From Povalibacter uvarum (GTDB lineage Bacteria; Pseudomonadota; Gammaproteobacteria; Steroidobacterales; Steroidobacteraceae): DNA of 64,000 nt. The stretch's first letter is position 1, and each line of letters begins with the position of its first letter. The position numbers and the translations under genes are program-made. The stretch is from the NCBI RefSeq assembly GCF_014202975.1, contig NZ_JACHHZ010000002.1:186001-250000 (forward strand), written 5' to 3'. Positions 1-9,456 of the stretch are shown piece by piece. The notes under the pieces are model-generated. The model had not been told where the DNA came from. It was given only the letters and a program-made list of their open reading frames with translations, and made no database searches.

Positions 1-702
1 TGTCACCAGCACCACCGTCGCGCCGGCTTCGCGAGCCGCTTCGGCTACGGCATAACCCATCTTTCCCGAGCTGCGATTGCTGATGAATCGCACCGGATCG
101 ATTGCTTCGCGCGTCGGTCCAGCAGTGATCACGACCTTCAGCCCCGAGAGCACGCCCTCGACTGGGAGCGCTGCGTAGATCTCCTCAGCGATCTGCGTCG
201 GCTCGAGCATTCGACCGACACCGACTTCGCCGCAGGCCTGTTCGCCACTCGCCGGGCCGAGGACTCGAACGCCGCGGTCCTTGAGCAGACGGACATTGGC
301 CTGCGTGGCCGGATTCGCCCACATCTGGCGATTCATCGCGGGGGCGATGGTGATCTTCGCGGTCGTCGCGAGACACACCGTCGTCAAAAGATCTTCCGCA
401 AAGCCATGCGCGAGTTTGGCGATGAAATCCGCAGTCGCGGGGGCAACGACGATCTCATCCGCCCATCGCGCGAGCTCGATGTGGCCCATGGCGGCTTCCG
501 CGGCTTCGTCCCACAGATCCGTGCGCACGGGCCTGCCCGACACGGCTTGGAACGTCAGCGCCGTGACGAACTGCTGCGCGCCGCGCGACATTACGACCTG
601 AACCTCGGCGCCGCGCTCAGCCAGACGCCGCACGAGATCCGGGCTCTTGTAAGCCGCGATGCCGCCAGTGACCCCGAGAAGGATTTTGCGAGCTGCACTC
701 AT
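1..702 (-). CDS. coaBC: Phosphopantothenoylcysteine decarboxylase / phosphopantothenate-cysteine ligase (partial)
   Basis: Bifunctional coenzyme A biosynthesis enzyme (Dfp): the ligase half joins cysteine to 4'-phosphopantothenate and the flavin-dependent decarboxylase half makes 4'-phosphopantetheine. The 234 visible residues start [20 protein letters not shown], which is the FMN-binding flavoprotein fold of CoaC. They include the APAMN motif, the conserved [10 protein letters not shown] segment, and the start of the CoaB half ([20 protein letters not shown]). The gene runs off the left edge, so the C-terminal part of the ligase is missing. It is divergent from radC, as in many gammaproteobacteria. 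The start is the ATG read from 702; no alternative with better support is seen. Confidence 0.97.
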   Translation of the reverse strand, partial: MSAARKILLGVTGGIAAYKSPDLVRRLAERGAEVQVVMSRGAQQFVTALTFQAVSGRPVRTDLWDEAAEAAMGHIELARWADEIVVAPATADFIAKLAHGFAEDLLTTVCLATTAKITIAPAMNRQMWANPATQANVRLLKDRGVRVLGPASGEQACGEVGVGRMLEPTQIAEEIYAALPVEGVLSGLKVVITAGPTREAIDPVRFISNRSSGKMGYAVAEAAREAGATVVLVT

Positions 703-897
703 GCTCAAGATTATGGGCGCGCACGCCGGACGGCGGCAAACGACCGGGGCGCATACCGGCATGCCGCCTGGGCATGGCTGGAGCAACGTTCCGGCGCGCA
801 TTTCCGGCGAAAACGCCCCGATTCGCGAGCTTCGCGCCGGGATGCGGACGGCAGAATCCCTATCTCGACCCGGACCGGCGGAGGGACCTCAAGGGAA

Positions 898-1572
898 ATG
901 GCGATTCGCGACTGGCCCACCGGAGAACGGCCCCGGGAAAAACTGCTCGACTGGGGACCTCAGGCGCTGACGGAGGCTGAACTGCTGGCCATCTTGATTC
1001 GAACGGGAACCAAGGGCGCCTCAGCCCTCGATATCTCCAGACGGCTGCTGACGCAATTCGGATCGCTGAGATGCCTGCTTACGGCGGAGCAGCACCGCGC
1101 CTGCTCCACCCGCGGGCTCGGGCCCGCGCGATACGCCGCCCTCCAGGCCGCGCTCGAGCTGGCCAGGCGGCACTATCAACAGCTCATGGTTGCCGGCTCC
1201 ACGCTCGCAAACCCCTGCGCCACCAAGGAATTTCTGCGGATGCGACTGCGTGACCTGCCACACGAGGTGTTCTGTTGCGTCTATCTGGACAATCGAAACC
1301 GGGTCATCGGCTTCGATGAGCTGTTTCGGGGCACCATCGACGGCGCGAGCGTGCATCCCCGGGAGGTCGTGAAGGAAGCCCTGTCCCGGAACGCGGCAGC
1401 GGTCATCCTGGCGCACAACCACCCGTCCGGGGTCGCGGAGCCCAGCCAGGCCGACGAGCTGATTACCCGCCGTCTCAAACAGGCTCTGGCGCTGGTCGAT
1501 ATCCGGGTCCTCGATCACCTGATCGTGGGTGACGGGGTCTGCGAATCATTCGCGGAACGAGGCCTGCTTTGA
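898..1572 (+). CDS. radC: RadC family JAB/MPN-domain protein
   Basis: RadC (YicR) family protein of 224 residues. An N-terminal helix-hairpin-helix-like region ([20 protein letters not shown]) is followed by a JAB metalloprotease-like domain. Its zinc-binding signature HNHPSG begins at residue 173 and is followed by an Asp in PSQADE. The role in DNA repair is historical and not firmly established for the family. The open frame continues upstream to 406, but that stretch is antisense to coaBC. The ATG at 898 is preceded by AAGGGAA and gives the family's usual length. It lies upstream of rpmB-rpmG in the conserved coaBC/radC/rpmBG order. Confidence 0.95.
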   Translation: MAIRDWPTGERPREKLLDWGPQALTEAELLAILIRTGTKGASALDISRRLLTQFGSLRCLLTAEQHRACSTRGLGPARYAALQAALELARRHYQQLMVAGSTLANPCATKEFLRMRLRDLPHEVFCCVYLDNRNRVIGFDELFRGTIDGASVHPREVVKEALSRNAAAVILAHNHPSGVAEPSQADELITRRLKQALALVDIRVLDHLIVGDGVCESFAERGLL

Positions 1573-1618
1573 CGGGGGCCCGGGACGGGGGAGCCGGGAG
1601 AAAGAGGGCTTTGGCTCC

Positions 1619-1647
1619 TTGCCGGTCCGCAGTTCGGCTGGTATAAA
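1619..1647 (+). promoter_or_regulatory. Sigma-70-type promoter for rpmB-rpmG
   Basis: TTGCCG (1619-1624), a 17-bp spacer and TATAAA (1642-1647). It sits about 60 bp before the rpmB start and in the radC-rpmB gap. The match is to the general housekeeping consensus and was read by eye. Confidence 0.65.
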
Positions 1648-1709
1648 GCGCGACTCATTTTTCCGGCCGACCAGCCGTTCCCGGCGGGTGGGCCTCTTAA
1701 GGAATCGCC

Positions 1710-1946
1710 ATGTCCAGAGTCTGTCAGATCACCGGCAAGAAGCCGATGACCGGAAACCGCGTTTCGCACGCCAACAACAAGCGTCGTCGCCGCTTCCTGC
1801 CCAACCTGCACGTGCAGCGCTTCTGGCTCGAGAGTGAGCGTCGGTTCGTAAGCCTGCGCATCTCCAGCAATGGCCTGCGCACGATCGAGAAGAAGGGCAT
1901 CGACAAAGTCGTTGCCGAACTGCGCGCCCAGGGCGTCGCGGTCTGA
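1710..1946 (+). CDS. rpmB: 50S ribosomal protein L28
   Basis: Ribosomal protein bL28 of 78 residues, the usual length. It begins [20 protein letters not shown] and carries the basic [14 protein letters not shown] segment typical of the family. It is a component of the large ribosomal subunit. A Shine-Dalgarno-like AAGGA lies about 8 nt before the ATG. It is followed after 20 nt by rpmG, so the two are probably co-transcribed from the promoter at 1619-1647. Confidence 0.98.
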   Translation: MSRVCQITGKKPMTGNRVSHANNKRRRRFLPNLHVQRFWLESERRFVSLRISSNGLRTIEKKGIDKVVAELRAQGVAV

Positions 1947-1966
1947 AGCGCCTGAGGAGCTAAGCC

Positions 1967-2122
1967 ATGCGCGAAAAAGTGAAACTGCTGTCGACGGCCG
2001 GCACCGGCCACTTCTACACCACCACGAAGAACAAGCGCCTCCATCCGGACAAGATGGAAGTGAAGAAATTCGACCCGAAGGCGCGCAAGCACGTCGCCTA
2101 CAAGGAAGCGAAGATCAAGTAA
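1967..2122 (+). CDS. rpmG: 50S ribosomal protein L33
   Basis: Ribosomal protein bL33 of 51 residues ([20 protein letters not shown]...). It is too short for many ORF callers but has the family's exact size and sequence. GAGGAG precedes the ATG by about 8 nt. The version lacks the paired CxxC zinc motifs, so it is the zinc-free form common in gammaproteobacteria. It ends the rpmBG operon and is followed directly by an intrinsic terminator. Confidence 0.97.
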   Translation: MREKVKLLSTAGTGHFYTTTKNKRLHPDKMEVKKFDPKARKHVAYKEAKIK

Positions 2123-2124
2123 TG

Positions 2125-2150
2125 AAAAGCCCGCCGAATGGCGGGCTTTT
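2125..2150 (+). terminator. Intrinsic terminator of rpmBG
   Basis: AAAAGCCCGCC, loop GAAT, GGCGGGCTTTT: a 7-bp GC stem extended by A/T pairs, 2 nt after the rpmG stop. The A tract before and the T tract after make it usable from both strands. Confidence 0.9.
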
Positions 2151-2191
2151 CATTTGCGCCGGTTCGCCCCGGCCTCATGGGTCTTCCAAAC

Positions 2192-2219
2192 GAAAAACCC
2201 GCCTTCCGGCGGGTTTTTC
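2192..2219. terminator. Second bidirectional terminator between rpmG and the desaturase
   Basis: GAAAAACCCGCC, loop TTCC, GGCGGGTTTTTC. It lies between the convergent rpmG and desaturase genes, so it can end the desaturase transcript on the minus strand and back up the rpmBG terminator on the plus strand. Confidence 0.88.
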
Positions 2220-2262
2220 ATTTCCGGCCGCCGAAAGTCGACGGCCACTGATCAGCGCATCC

Positions 2263-3441
2263 TCACGCAGGCTGCATCGCGTAGCCACGCAGGCTGGCTG
2301 CGAAGTCCTGCAGCACCTTGATGCGGCTCGCTTCGGCCTGTGCGATCCATTCCTTCAGATGCTGCAGCAGTGATTCGTTGCTCATGTTCGAGCCGTTCCA
2401 CAGCACGCGCAGGCGCTCGCGGAACTCGTGAACCGTCTGCAGGGCCTGGTTGTTCGCCAGCACTTCCTTCAGCTTCGACTGCGCAGCCTGATCGAGCAGC
2501 ACCGGCTCGCGAACGAGCAGCTTCTTCACGCGTCGGCTTAGCTGGCCGCCCGCAGTGATCAGCTGTTCGCGGAACACGGGGATCGTCACGTTGCGCGAGT
2601 ACTCGCGCAGCACGTGCATGCGATTCACGATCACGGCACGAACGGTTTCGAGATCGATGTGATTACGCGGAGCGACGTGCGCCGGCTCCGGAGCAACGCG
2701 CAGGACCTTCGCAAGACCGAACGTCTGGAAAATGCGGATGTAGAGCCAGCCGATATCGAATTCCCACCGATGGATCGAGAACTTCGCCGAGCTCGGGAAC
2801 GCGTGGTGATTGTTGTGCAGCTCTTCGCCGGCAACGAGGAAGCCCCAGGGCATCACGTTGCGCGCGGCATCCGGGCACTCGAAATTGCGATAGCCGTAGT
2901 AGTGACCGATGCCGTTGATGACGCCGGCCGCCATCAGCGGATTCGCCAGCATCTGCACGGCCAGAATGATGATGCCCGGCACGCCGAACAGCACGAGATC
3001 GACGACCACCATGAGCGCGATGCCGAAGTTGCGATACTTCAGATAGACGTTGTGCTCCATCCAGTCGTCGGGTGTGCCGCGACCGAACTTCTCAGTCGTC
3101 TCGGGATTGCGCGCCTGCGCCTGGTACAGCTCCGCGCCTTCGAGCAGCACTTTCTTCAGACCGAAAATCACCGGGCTGTGCGGATCGTCCTTCGTTTCGC
3201 ACTTCGCGTGATGCTTGCGGTGCACGGCCACCCATTCCTTGGTGACGATGCCCGAGCTCATCCACAGCCAGAAGCGGAAGATGTGCCGCAGTACCGGATG
3301 CAGATCGAGGCTGCGATGCGTCGCGTCGCGATGGAGATAGAGCGTGACGCCCATGAACGTGAACTGGACCATCAGGAAGGTCACGAGCACGTAGCCCCAG
3401 AAGCTAAGATTCAGAATTCCGTAGAGAAAGTCTAGGTTCAC
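2263..3441 (-). CDS. Membrane fatty-acid (acyl-CoA) desaturase
   Basis: Integral membrane di-iron desaturase of the acyl-CoA/acyl-lipid delta-9 type, which introduces a double bond into fatty acyl chains. The three histidine clusters are present: HRDATH at 37-42, HRKHH at 74-78 and HNNHH at 209-213. Hydrophobic helices surround the first and follow the second cluster. After the catalytic region there is a soluble C-terminal tail of about 130 residues (REPVLLDQAAQSKLKEVLAN...) rich in helix-forming residues. The frame opens further upstream, but the family homology starts at the GTG read from 3441 (V-NLDFLYG), giving 392 residues. The gene interrupts the otherwise conserved rpmG-mutM order. 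Confidence 0.92.
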   Translation of the reverse strand: MNLDFLYGILNLSFWGYVLVTFLMVQFTFMGVTLYLHRDATHRSLDLHPVLRHIFRFWLWMSSGIVTKEWVAVHRKHHAKCETKDDPHSPVIFGLKKVLLEGAELYQAQARNPETTEKFGRGTPDDWMEHNVYLKYRNFGIALMVVVDLVLFGVPGIIILAVQMLANPLMAAGVINGIGHYYGYRNFECPDAARNVMPWGFLVAGEELHNNHHAFPSSAKFSIHRWEFDIGWLYIRIFQTFGLAKVLRVAPEPAHVAPRNHIDLETVRAVIVNRMHVLREYSRNVTIPVFREQLITAGGQLSRRVKKLLVREPVLLDQAAQSKLKEVLANNQALQTVHEFRERLRVLWNGSNMSNESLLQHLKEWIAQAEASRIKVLQDFAASLRGYAMQPA

Positions 3442-3501
3442 TGGTGGACCTGCGCGGAGTGCGAACGAAGGAGGGGGATTACGGAAAATCGAAGTGCGCG
3501 G

Positions 3502-3530
3502 ACTATAACGGACACCCCCCGACCCCACAA
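3502..3530 (-). promoter_or_regulatory. Promoter of the desaturase gene
   Basis: On the minus strand: TTGTGG (3530-3525), 17 bp, TATAGT (3507-3502), about 60 bp before the GTG start at 3441. Its position after the alternative upstream start also argues that the shorter protein is the real one. Confidence 0.55.
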
Positions 3531-3638
3531 ATGAGCGAATCCCTGCACCGGGACCGAGGATTCGAGAATCGCCCTGCACCAATCCTCATACTGTGAAGGC
3601 GATCCCAGTTCGTTCAACCCCGCGCGCCCTAAAGATCC

Positions 3639-4454
3639 ATGCCTGAACTTCCAGAAGTCGAAACGACGCGCCGCGGCATCGAACCGGCCGTCACCTCACG
3701 AGTCATCGAACGCGTCGTCGTAAGAGAACCGCGGCTGCGGTGGCGTGTGCCTGACGAACTGGTGGCGCTGGCGTCGGGGCAACGCGTACAGCAACTGCGC
3801 CGGCGGGCGAAATACCTGGTGTTCGATCTCGAGCGCGGTTCGATGATCCTGCACCTGGGAATGTCGGGCAGTCTGCGCGTGATGCCAGCAACAGCAGTGC
3901 CGTTATCACACGATCACGTCGACATCGTTCTCGACAGCGGTCAGTGCCTGCGCTTCAACGACCCACGACGTTTCGGCAGTCTCTTGTGGACAGTCGATGA
4001 TCCTTTGAAGCATCCGCTGCTCATCCGGCTCGCACCGGAGCCGTTGTCCGAAGAATTTGACGCTGCGTACCTTGCTCGCGTGGCGAAAGGCCGCCGCGTT
4101 GCGATCAAGCAGCTGCTGATGAACAGCGCACTCGTCGTCGGCGTCGGCAATATCTACGCAAGCGAGGCACTCTTTCATGCGGGCATTCGTCCGCAGCGCA
4201 GCGCCGCGAAGATCCGGCAAGACGAATTCCCCGCGCTCGCTCGCTCGATCCGGAAGGTGCTGCGCGCAGCGATTCGCCAAGGGGGCACGACACTGCGCGA
4301 CTACGTGAACGCCGACGGACAACCCGGCTACTTCCGGCAGAAGCTCTTCGTATATGAGCGCGAGGGCGAGCCCTGCCGGGTGTGCAAGACACCGATCAAA
4401 CGAATGGTTCAGGGGCAGCGGGCGACGTACTACTGCCCGAAGTGTCAGAAGTGA
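3639..4454 (+). CDS. mutM: Formamidopyrimidine-DNA glycosylase (Fpg/MutM)
   Basis: Base-excision repair glycosylase/AP lyase that removes 8-oxoguanine and ring-opened purines. Starts MPELPEVETTRRGIEP, with the catalytic N-terminal Pro2 and Glu3. The helix-two-turn-helix region (QLLMNSALVVGVGNIYASEA) is present. The C-terminal zinc finger is complete, with Cys246, Cys249, Cys266 and Cys269. The 271-residue length is normal. The product follows the radC-rpmBG cluster as in E. coli and is convergent with coaD. Confidence 0.98.
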   Translation: MPELPEVETTRRGIEPAVTSRVIERVVVREPRLRWRVPDELVALASGQRVQQLRRRAKYLVFDLERGSMILHLGMSGSLRVMPATAVPLSHDHVDIVLDSGQCLRFNDPRRFGSLLWTVDDPLKHPLLIRLAPEPLSEEFDAAYLARVAKGRRVAIKQLLMNSALVVGVGNIYASEALFHAGIRPQRSAAKIRQDEFPALARSIRKVLRAAIRQGGTTLRDYVNADGQPGYFRQKLFVYEREGEPCRVCKTPIKRMVQGQRATYYCPKCQK

Positions 4455-4468
4455 CGGCGCGGATGACG

Positions 4469-4966
4469 CTACGACTTCTGCGCTTTGCGTTTTTCCCAGG
4501 CCTGCTTGAGCGCCGCTTCCACGCTCGGATGCACGAACTTGCGGACGTTGCCGCCCAGGCTTGCGATCTCTCGCACGAGCGTCGATGAAATGAAGTTGAA
4601 CTGTTCCGTCGGGGTCAGAAAGACGTAGTCGACTTTATCGGTGAGATGCCGGCTCATGGTGGCGAGCTGGAACTCGAACTCGAAGTCGGACACCGCGCGC
4701 AACCCGCGAACGACCACGCGCAATCCATGCTGGCGCGCGAAGTCCACGGTCAGTCCCGCGTAGCCGGTGACTTCGACGTTTGAAATATCCGCGAGCACTT
4801 CCTTCGCCAGGGCCACGCGATCTTCAAGCGGGAAAAGCGGCGCCTTGCCCGGATTCGCTGCGATCGCCACGACGACACGCTCGAAAATGTCGGCCGCCCG
4901 CCTCACGAGGTCGTAGTGACCGTTGGTAATCGGGTCGAACGTGCCGGGATACATCGCGCCGGTCAT
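4469..4966 (-). CDS. coaD: Phosphopantetheine adenylyltransferase
   Basis: Penultimate enzyme of coenzyme A synthesis: 4'-phosphopantetheine plus ATP gives dephospho-CoA. The 165 residues carry the nucleotidyltransferase signature [10 protein letters not shown] (residues 8-17, T/HxGH motif) and the C-terminal [10 protein letters not shown] motif. The gene lies 3 bp after rsmD on the same strand and is probably translated from the same mRNA. Together with coaBC at the left edge it gives two CoA-pathway genes within 5 kb. Confidence 0.98.
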   Translation of the reverse strand: MTGAMYPGTFDPITNGHYDLVRRAADIFERVVVAIAANPGKAPLFPLEDRVALAKEVLADISNVEVTGYAGLTVDFARQHGLRVVVRGLRAVSDFEFEFQLATMSRHLTDKVDYVFLTPTEQFNFISSTLVREIASLGGNVRKFVHPSVEAALKQAWEKRKAQKS

Positions 4967-4969
4967 GGC

Positions 4970-5587
4970 TCACCTCAAGTCCAGAGAAGAATTCACGCGC
5001 AGCAGATGATAGCCGACTTGCCCCGCGCGCTTGCTTCTGTGCATGGACCACCCCGTCGGCAGTGTCGGCAAAGGTTTGTCAGCCGGGCATTCGAGATAGA
5101 CGAACGCGCCGTCCGCCAACCACCCGGCCGTGAGCTTGCCGCAGGCCTTCTCCAGCAACTGCGATGCGAATGGCGGATCGAGGAACACGACATCGAAGGG
5201 CCGCGGTTTGCCATCGAGGAATCGCATCGCGTCCGTAACGTGGACTTCACCGCCCGATGCCTTGAGGTGCGCCAGGGTCTGCTGCAAATGCCGCCCTACT
5301 ACGGCCTCTGAGTCCACGAAATGAACTTCGGCCGCGCCCCGTGACAGCGCTTCGAGTCCAAGCGCGCCGCTGCCGGCGAATAGATCGAGACAGCGCGCGT
5401 CGATGATCGAGTGCTGCAACCAGTTGAACAGCGTCTCGCGTACCCGATCGGGAGATGGCCGTAAAGCGGCTACCGGCGGGAACGTGATGGGCACGCTGCG
5501 CCAGCGGCCGCCGATGATTCTCAGGCGGTTGGACAGGGCTTTGCCTGCGCAAGCGGGCGACGTTCGTGGTTTCGTGGACCGGCTCAT
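4970..5587 (-). CDS. rsmD: 16S rRNA (guanine966-N2)-methyltransferase
   Basis: SAM-dependent methyltransferase that modifies G966 of 16S rRNA. Visible are the substrate-recognition motif RPSPDRVRETLFNWL, SAM-binding motif I (DLFAGSGALGLEALSRGA) and the catalytic DPPF motif (VVFLDPPFAS). The 205-residue length is close to E. coli RsmD. The ATG at 5587 was chosen because the region upstream on the same frame is antisense to ftsY and does not resemble the family. It is divergent from ftsY, as in E. coli, and leads the rsmD-coaD pair. Confidence 0.95.
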   Translation of the reverse strand: MSRSTKPRTSPACAGKALSNRLRIIGGRWRSVPITFPPVAALRPSPDRVRETLFNWLQHSIIDARCLDLFAGSGALGLEALSRGAAEVHFVDSEAVVGRHLQQTLAHLKASGGEVHVTDAMRFLDGKPRPFDVVFLDPPFASQLLEKACGKLTAGWLADGAFVYLECPADKPLPTLPTGWSMHRSKRAGQVGYHLLRVNSSLDLR

Positions 5588-5701
5588 GGTCGATGGGTGT
5601 GAGAATTGGCCGCAAGCATAGCGCCTCGCGCGACACGCGTCGGACTCCACCGTTCGTGCTGCTAGAATTACCGCCCGCCCCCGATGTGACGTCCCCGCAG
5701 A

Positions 5702-6673
5702 ATGTTCGGCTTCAAATCGAAGGCCGCCGACTCCGGCGCCGACAAACCAGGTTTGCTTCAGCGGCTGCGCGCCAAGCTCAACCGCGGCGATTCGTGGCTG
5801 ACGTATGACCTCGCGAATCTCATTCCCGGCGGCAAGATCGACGAGAACGTTCTCGATGAGCTCGAGACGCGGCTGATCACGGCGGATGTCGGAGTCGAGA
5901 CGACCGAACGCATCCTCTCGGGTCTGCGCAAACAGGTGGCCCGCAAGGAACTGGGCAATCTCGATGCCCTGCTGCAAGCGCTGCGCACCTCCTTGCTCTC
6001 GGTTCTGAAACCAGCCTCCGTCACGCTGACGATCGACCGGTCGATCACGCCGTTCGCGATCCTCGTCGTGGGCGTCAACGGAGCAGGCAAGACGACAACG
6101 ATCGGCAAGCTGGCCCGACGCATGAAAGACCATGGACTCAAAGTCATGCTGTCGGCCGGGGACACGTTTCGTGCCGCCGCCGTGGAGCAGCTGCAGGTCT
6201 GGGGCGACCGCAATGGCGTTCCGGTCATCGCCCAGAGCGCGGGCACCGATCCCGCCGCAGTAGCGTTCGATGCCATGCAGGCGGCCAAAGCCCGCGGCAT
6301 CGATGTATTGCTGGCCGATACCGCCGGCCGACTGCACACGCAGTCGAACCTCATGGAAGAACTGAAGAAGGTGAAGCGGGTGATGGGCCGGGTCGACGGA
6401 CTGGCGCCCCACGAAGTGCTGCTCGTACTCGACGCGAGCCAGGGGCAAAATGCGCTCCAGCAAGCGCGCCTCTTCAACGAAGCCCTCGGTGTCACCGGCG
6501 TCGTGCTGACGAAGCTCGACGGCACCGCGAAAGGCGGTATCGTGTTCGCGCTTGCGAGCGAACTGAAACTGCCGATCCGCTTCATCGGCACCGGCGAGAG
6601 CGCCGAGGATTTCGATGAATTCGAACCGGAAGCCTTCGTCGATGCGCTGTTGAAACGCAAAGAGCAAGAATGA
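5702..6673 (+). CDS. ftsY: Signal recognition particle receptor FtsY
   Basis: SRP receptor GTPase that delivers ribosome-nascent chain complexes to the Sec translocon. The protein has only the NG domains (323 residues) and lacks the long acidic N-terminal A domain of E. coli FtsY. G1 (GVNGAGKTTTIGKLA, about residues 123-137), DTFRAAAVEQL, DTAGR and TKLDGTAKGG are all present. A likely -10 box TAGAAT lies at 5663-5668. Its stop overlaps the ftsE start by 4 bp (ATGA), which indicates translational coupling. Confidence 0.98.
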   Translation: MFGFKSKAADSGADKPGLLQRLRAKLNRGDSWLTYDLANLIPGGKIDENVLDELETRLITADVGVETTERILSGLRKQVARKELGNLDALLQALRTSLLSVLKPASVTLTIDRSITPFAILVVGVNGAGKTTTIGKLARRMKDHGLKVMLSAGDTFRAAAVEQLQVWGDRNGVPVIAQSAGTDPAAVAFDAMQAAKARGIDVLLADTAGRLHTQSNLMEELKKVKRVMGRVDGLAPHEVLLVLDASQGQNALQQARLFNEALGVTGVVLTKLDGTAKGGIVFALASELKLPIRFIGTGESAEDFDEFEPEAFVDALLKRKEQE

Positions 6674-7383
6674 TTCGTTTCGACCACGTCTTCAAACGCT
6701 ATCCCAACGGCCGCGAAGCATTGAGCGATCTGTCGCTCGAGCTCGCGAGCGGCGAGATTGCGTTTCTCACGGGGCACTCGGGCGCGGGCAAGTCGAGCCT
6801 GCTCAAGTTGATTGCCCTGATCGAACGTCCCTCGCGCGGGCAGGTCATCGTCAACGGACAGAACGTAGGCTCCGTGCCGCGCTCGAAGATCCCCGCGTAC
6901 CGGCGCCAGATCGGCGTCGTGTTCCAGGATCACAAGCTCCTGCACGATCGCACGATCTTCGACAACATCGCGTTGCCGCTGATCATCGCCGGCATCGGCA
7001 CGAAGGAGATCGGCAAGCGTGTCCGTGCAGCGCTCGATCAGGTAGGCCTGCTGGGCCGCGAACAGAGCCGGCCACTCGAGCTCTCGACCGGCGAACAGCA
7101 GCGCGTCGGTATCGCACGCGCAGTGGTGAGCAAGCCGCCGATCCTGATCGCCGATGAGCCCACCGGCAATCTCGATCCCGATCTGTCGCTCGAAGTGATG
7201 AACATCTTTCGCCGCTTCAACGAAGTGGGCGTCACGGTGCTGATCGCGAGCCACGATCTCTACCTGCTCGAGCAGTTTCCAGTCCGCCGCATCCGGCTGG
7301 AAGGCGGAAAGATCGTCGACAGCGACGAAGCGCCGCAGAAGCTGCTCGATCCCGCCAGACTCATGGAGAACCGCAAGCCATGA
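6670..7383 (+). CDS. ftsE: Cell-division ABC transporter ATPase FtsE
   Basis: ATPase of the FtsEX complex, which governs peptidoglycan hydrolase activation at the septum. Walker A GHSGAGKSS, the Q-loop VFQDHKL, and Walker B LIADEPTGNLD are present. The signature motif reads LSTGEQQRV instead of LSGGQQQR; the Ser is kept but the first Gly is Thr. Length 237 residues is normal to slightly long. It overlaps ftsY and ftsX by 4 bp on each side, so ftsYEX is one tightly coupled operon. Confidence 0.97.
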   Translation: MIRFDHVFKRYPNGREALSDLSLELASGEIAFLTGHSGAGKSSLLKLIALIERPSRGQVIVNGQNVGSVPRSKIPAYRRQIGVVFQDHKLLHDRTIFDNIALPLIIAGIGTKEIGKRVRAALDQVGLLGREQSRPLELSTGEQQRVGIARAVVSKPPILIADEPTGNLDPDLSLEVMNIFRRFNEVGVTVLIASHDLYLLEQFPVRRIRLEGGKIVDSDEAPQKLLDPARLMENRKP

Positions 7384-8294
7384 GCGCCTGGATCACCCGC
7401 CATCTGCAAACGCTCATCGGCGCACTGGGTCGCCTTTCCGAGCAGAAGCTGGCGACGCTGCTGACGACCCTCGTCATCGGCATCGCGCTGGCACTGCCTG
7501 CGTGCCTGCATCTGCTGATCGCGAATGCACAGACAGCGACGGGAAACTGGAATCGCGCCGTCGACCTGTCGGTGTACATGAAGATCCCGACGTCGATCGA
7601 CGAAGTTCGCCGGATCGCTGAACGCCTGCGACAGCGGCGTGACGTCAACGATGTGGAAGTCCTGACTGCTGACGAGGCGCTCAAGGAGTTCCGCCGCGAT
7701 TCCGGCTTCGGAAGCGCTGTCGATGCGCTCACGGGAAACCCGCTGCCGCATTCGCTGATCGTGCACCCCAAATCGGAGTACGCGACCGCGGCGCATCTCG
7801 AAGAACTCGCGGGCGATATCCGGGCACTCCCGTCGGTCGACCTGGTGCAGCTCGACACGGCCTGGGTCAATCGCCTTCAGGCGATTCTGGAAGCCGTGCG
7901 CCGAGCCGTCTTTCTGACCGCGGCGTTCCTCGCGGTGGGCGTGATGGCCATCGTCGGTAATACGATCCGGCTGGATATCCAGAACCGGCGGGCCGAAATC
8001 GAGGTCACCAAGCTGGTCGGCGGCAGCGACGCGTTCGTCCGACGGCCGTTCCTCTACAGCGGATTCTGGTACGGGGTCGGAGGCGCGGTCATTGCCTGGC
8101 TTCTTACAACCATCGTGGTGGGTGTCCTGCGTGAGCCCGTCAGCCGCATTGCGGGGCTGTATGGCAGCGGCTTCACCGTGAGCGGGCTCGGCCTCCAGCC
8201 GACCCTGATCCTGCTCGGCAGCGGCGTATTCCTCGGCTGGCTGGGGTCTTACATCGCAGCGAGCCGGCACTTGAGGGAGATCGAGCCCAGCTAG
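7380..8294 (+). CDS. ftsX: Cell-division protein FtsX
   Basis: Membrane partner of FtsE, 304 residues. An N-terminal transmembrane helix (LVIGIALALPACLHLLI) is followed by the extracytoplasmic loop that recruits hydrolase activators. Three C-terminal helices follow (TAAFLAVGVMAIVG; GAVIAWLLTTIVVGVL; LLGSGVFLGWLGSYIA), the normal topology. The start overlaps ftsE by 4 bp. A weak hairpin (GGGGC 8296-8300 with GCCCC 8314-8318) follows the stop and may attenuate read-through to rpoH. Confidence 0.96.
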   Translation: MSAWITRHLQTLIGALGRLSEQKLATLLTTLVIGIALALPACLHLLIANAQTATGNWNRAVDLSVYMKIPTSIDEVRRIAERLRQRRDVNDVEVLTADEALKEFRRDSGFGSAVDALTGNPLPHSLIVHPKSEYATAAHLEELAGDIRALPSVDLVQLDTAWVNRLQAILEAVRRAVFLTAAFLAVGVMAIVGNTIRLDIQNRRAEIEVTKLVGGSDAFVRRPFLYSGFWYGVGGAVIAWLLTTIVVGVLREPVSRIAGLYGSGFTVSGLGLQPTLILLGSGVFLGWLGSYIAASRHLREIEPS

Positions 8295-8377
8295 AGGGGC
8301 TCACGAGGCTTGTGCCCCAGCTTCATCAATGACTTACGAAGCTGGAAACCTTTCTGCAATCAAGGCGTTAAGTCAGT

Positions 8378-8406
8378 CTTGAACGGCGCGTCGCCGACCC
8401 CACGAT
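8378..8406 (+). promoter_or_regulatory. Heat-shock (sigma-32-type) promoter before rpoH
   Basis: CTTGAAC (8378-8384), 13 bp, CCCCACGAT (8398-8406). This is close to the sigma-32 consensus CTTGAAA / CCCCATNT at accepted spacing. It would start transcription near 8413, leaving a leader of about 90 nt before the rpoH ATG. Enterobacterial rpoH is not normally driven by its own sigma factor, so this suggests autoregulation. Confidence 0.5.
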
Positions 8407-8424
8407 TAAGAACCTTTTAGGGCC

Positions 8425-8452
8425 TTAGCACTCCAACTTCGGGACTGCTAAA
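8425..8452 (+). promoter_or_regulatory. Hairpin in the rpoH leader
   Basis: TTAGCA (8425-8430) pairs with TGCTAA (8446-8451 region), with a C-C mismatch and a further TCC/GGA step. A loop with AACTTCG closes it. It lies in the 5' leader, about 55 nt before the ATG, and does not sequester the Shine-Dalgarno GGAGGGG (8489-8495). A regulatory role is unproven. Confidence 0.35.
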
Positions 8453-8505
8453 TTCGTCGCCAAGGTTTCATTCTCTGGGCTGATTGCTGGAGGGGAATTT
8501 TCAAT

Positions 8506-9384
<879 letters not shown>

Positions 9385-9404
9385 GGCCTGACAGTTTCTG
9401 CATC

Positions 9405-9446
9405 AAAGAAAAAGGGCCGGCTCTTGCGAGCCGGCCCTTTTCTTTT
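9405..9446. terminator. Bidirectional terminator between rpoH and the OmpA-type lipoprotein
   Basis: AAAGGGCCGGCTC, loop TTGC, GAGCCGGCCCTTT: a 10-bp GC stem flanked by A-rich and T-rich tracts on both sides. It sits between convergent genes, ending rpoH on the plus strand and the lipoprotein gene on the minus strand. Confidence 0.93.
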
Positions 9447-9456
9447 GCGGGTCCGA

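Noticed and set aside
2614-3435. 273-residue plus-strand frame over the desaturase
   Set aside because: Antisense to the histidine-cluster desaturase; His/Arg-rich composition is a codon artefact.
4970-6667. Long minus-strand open frame over ftsY continuing into rsmD
   Set aside because: Only the rsmD part (to 5587) has family motifs; the rest is antisense to ftsY in GC-rich sequence.
5758-7254. 498-residue minus-strand frame over ftsY-ftsE
   Set aside because: Low-complexity Ser/Arg-rich shadow of two certain genes.
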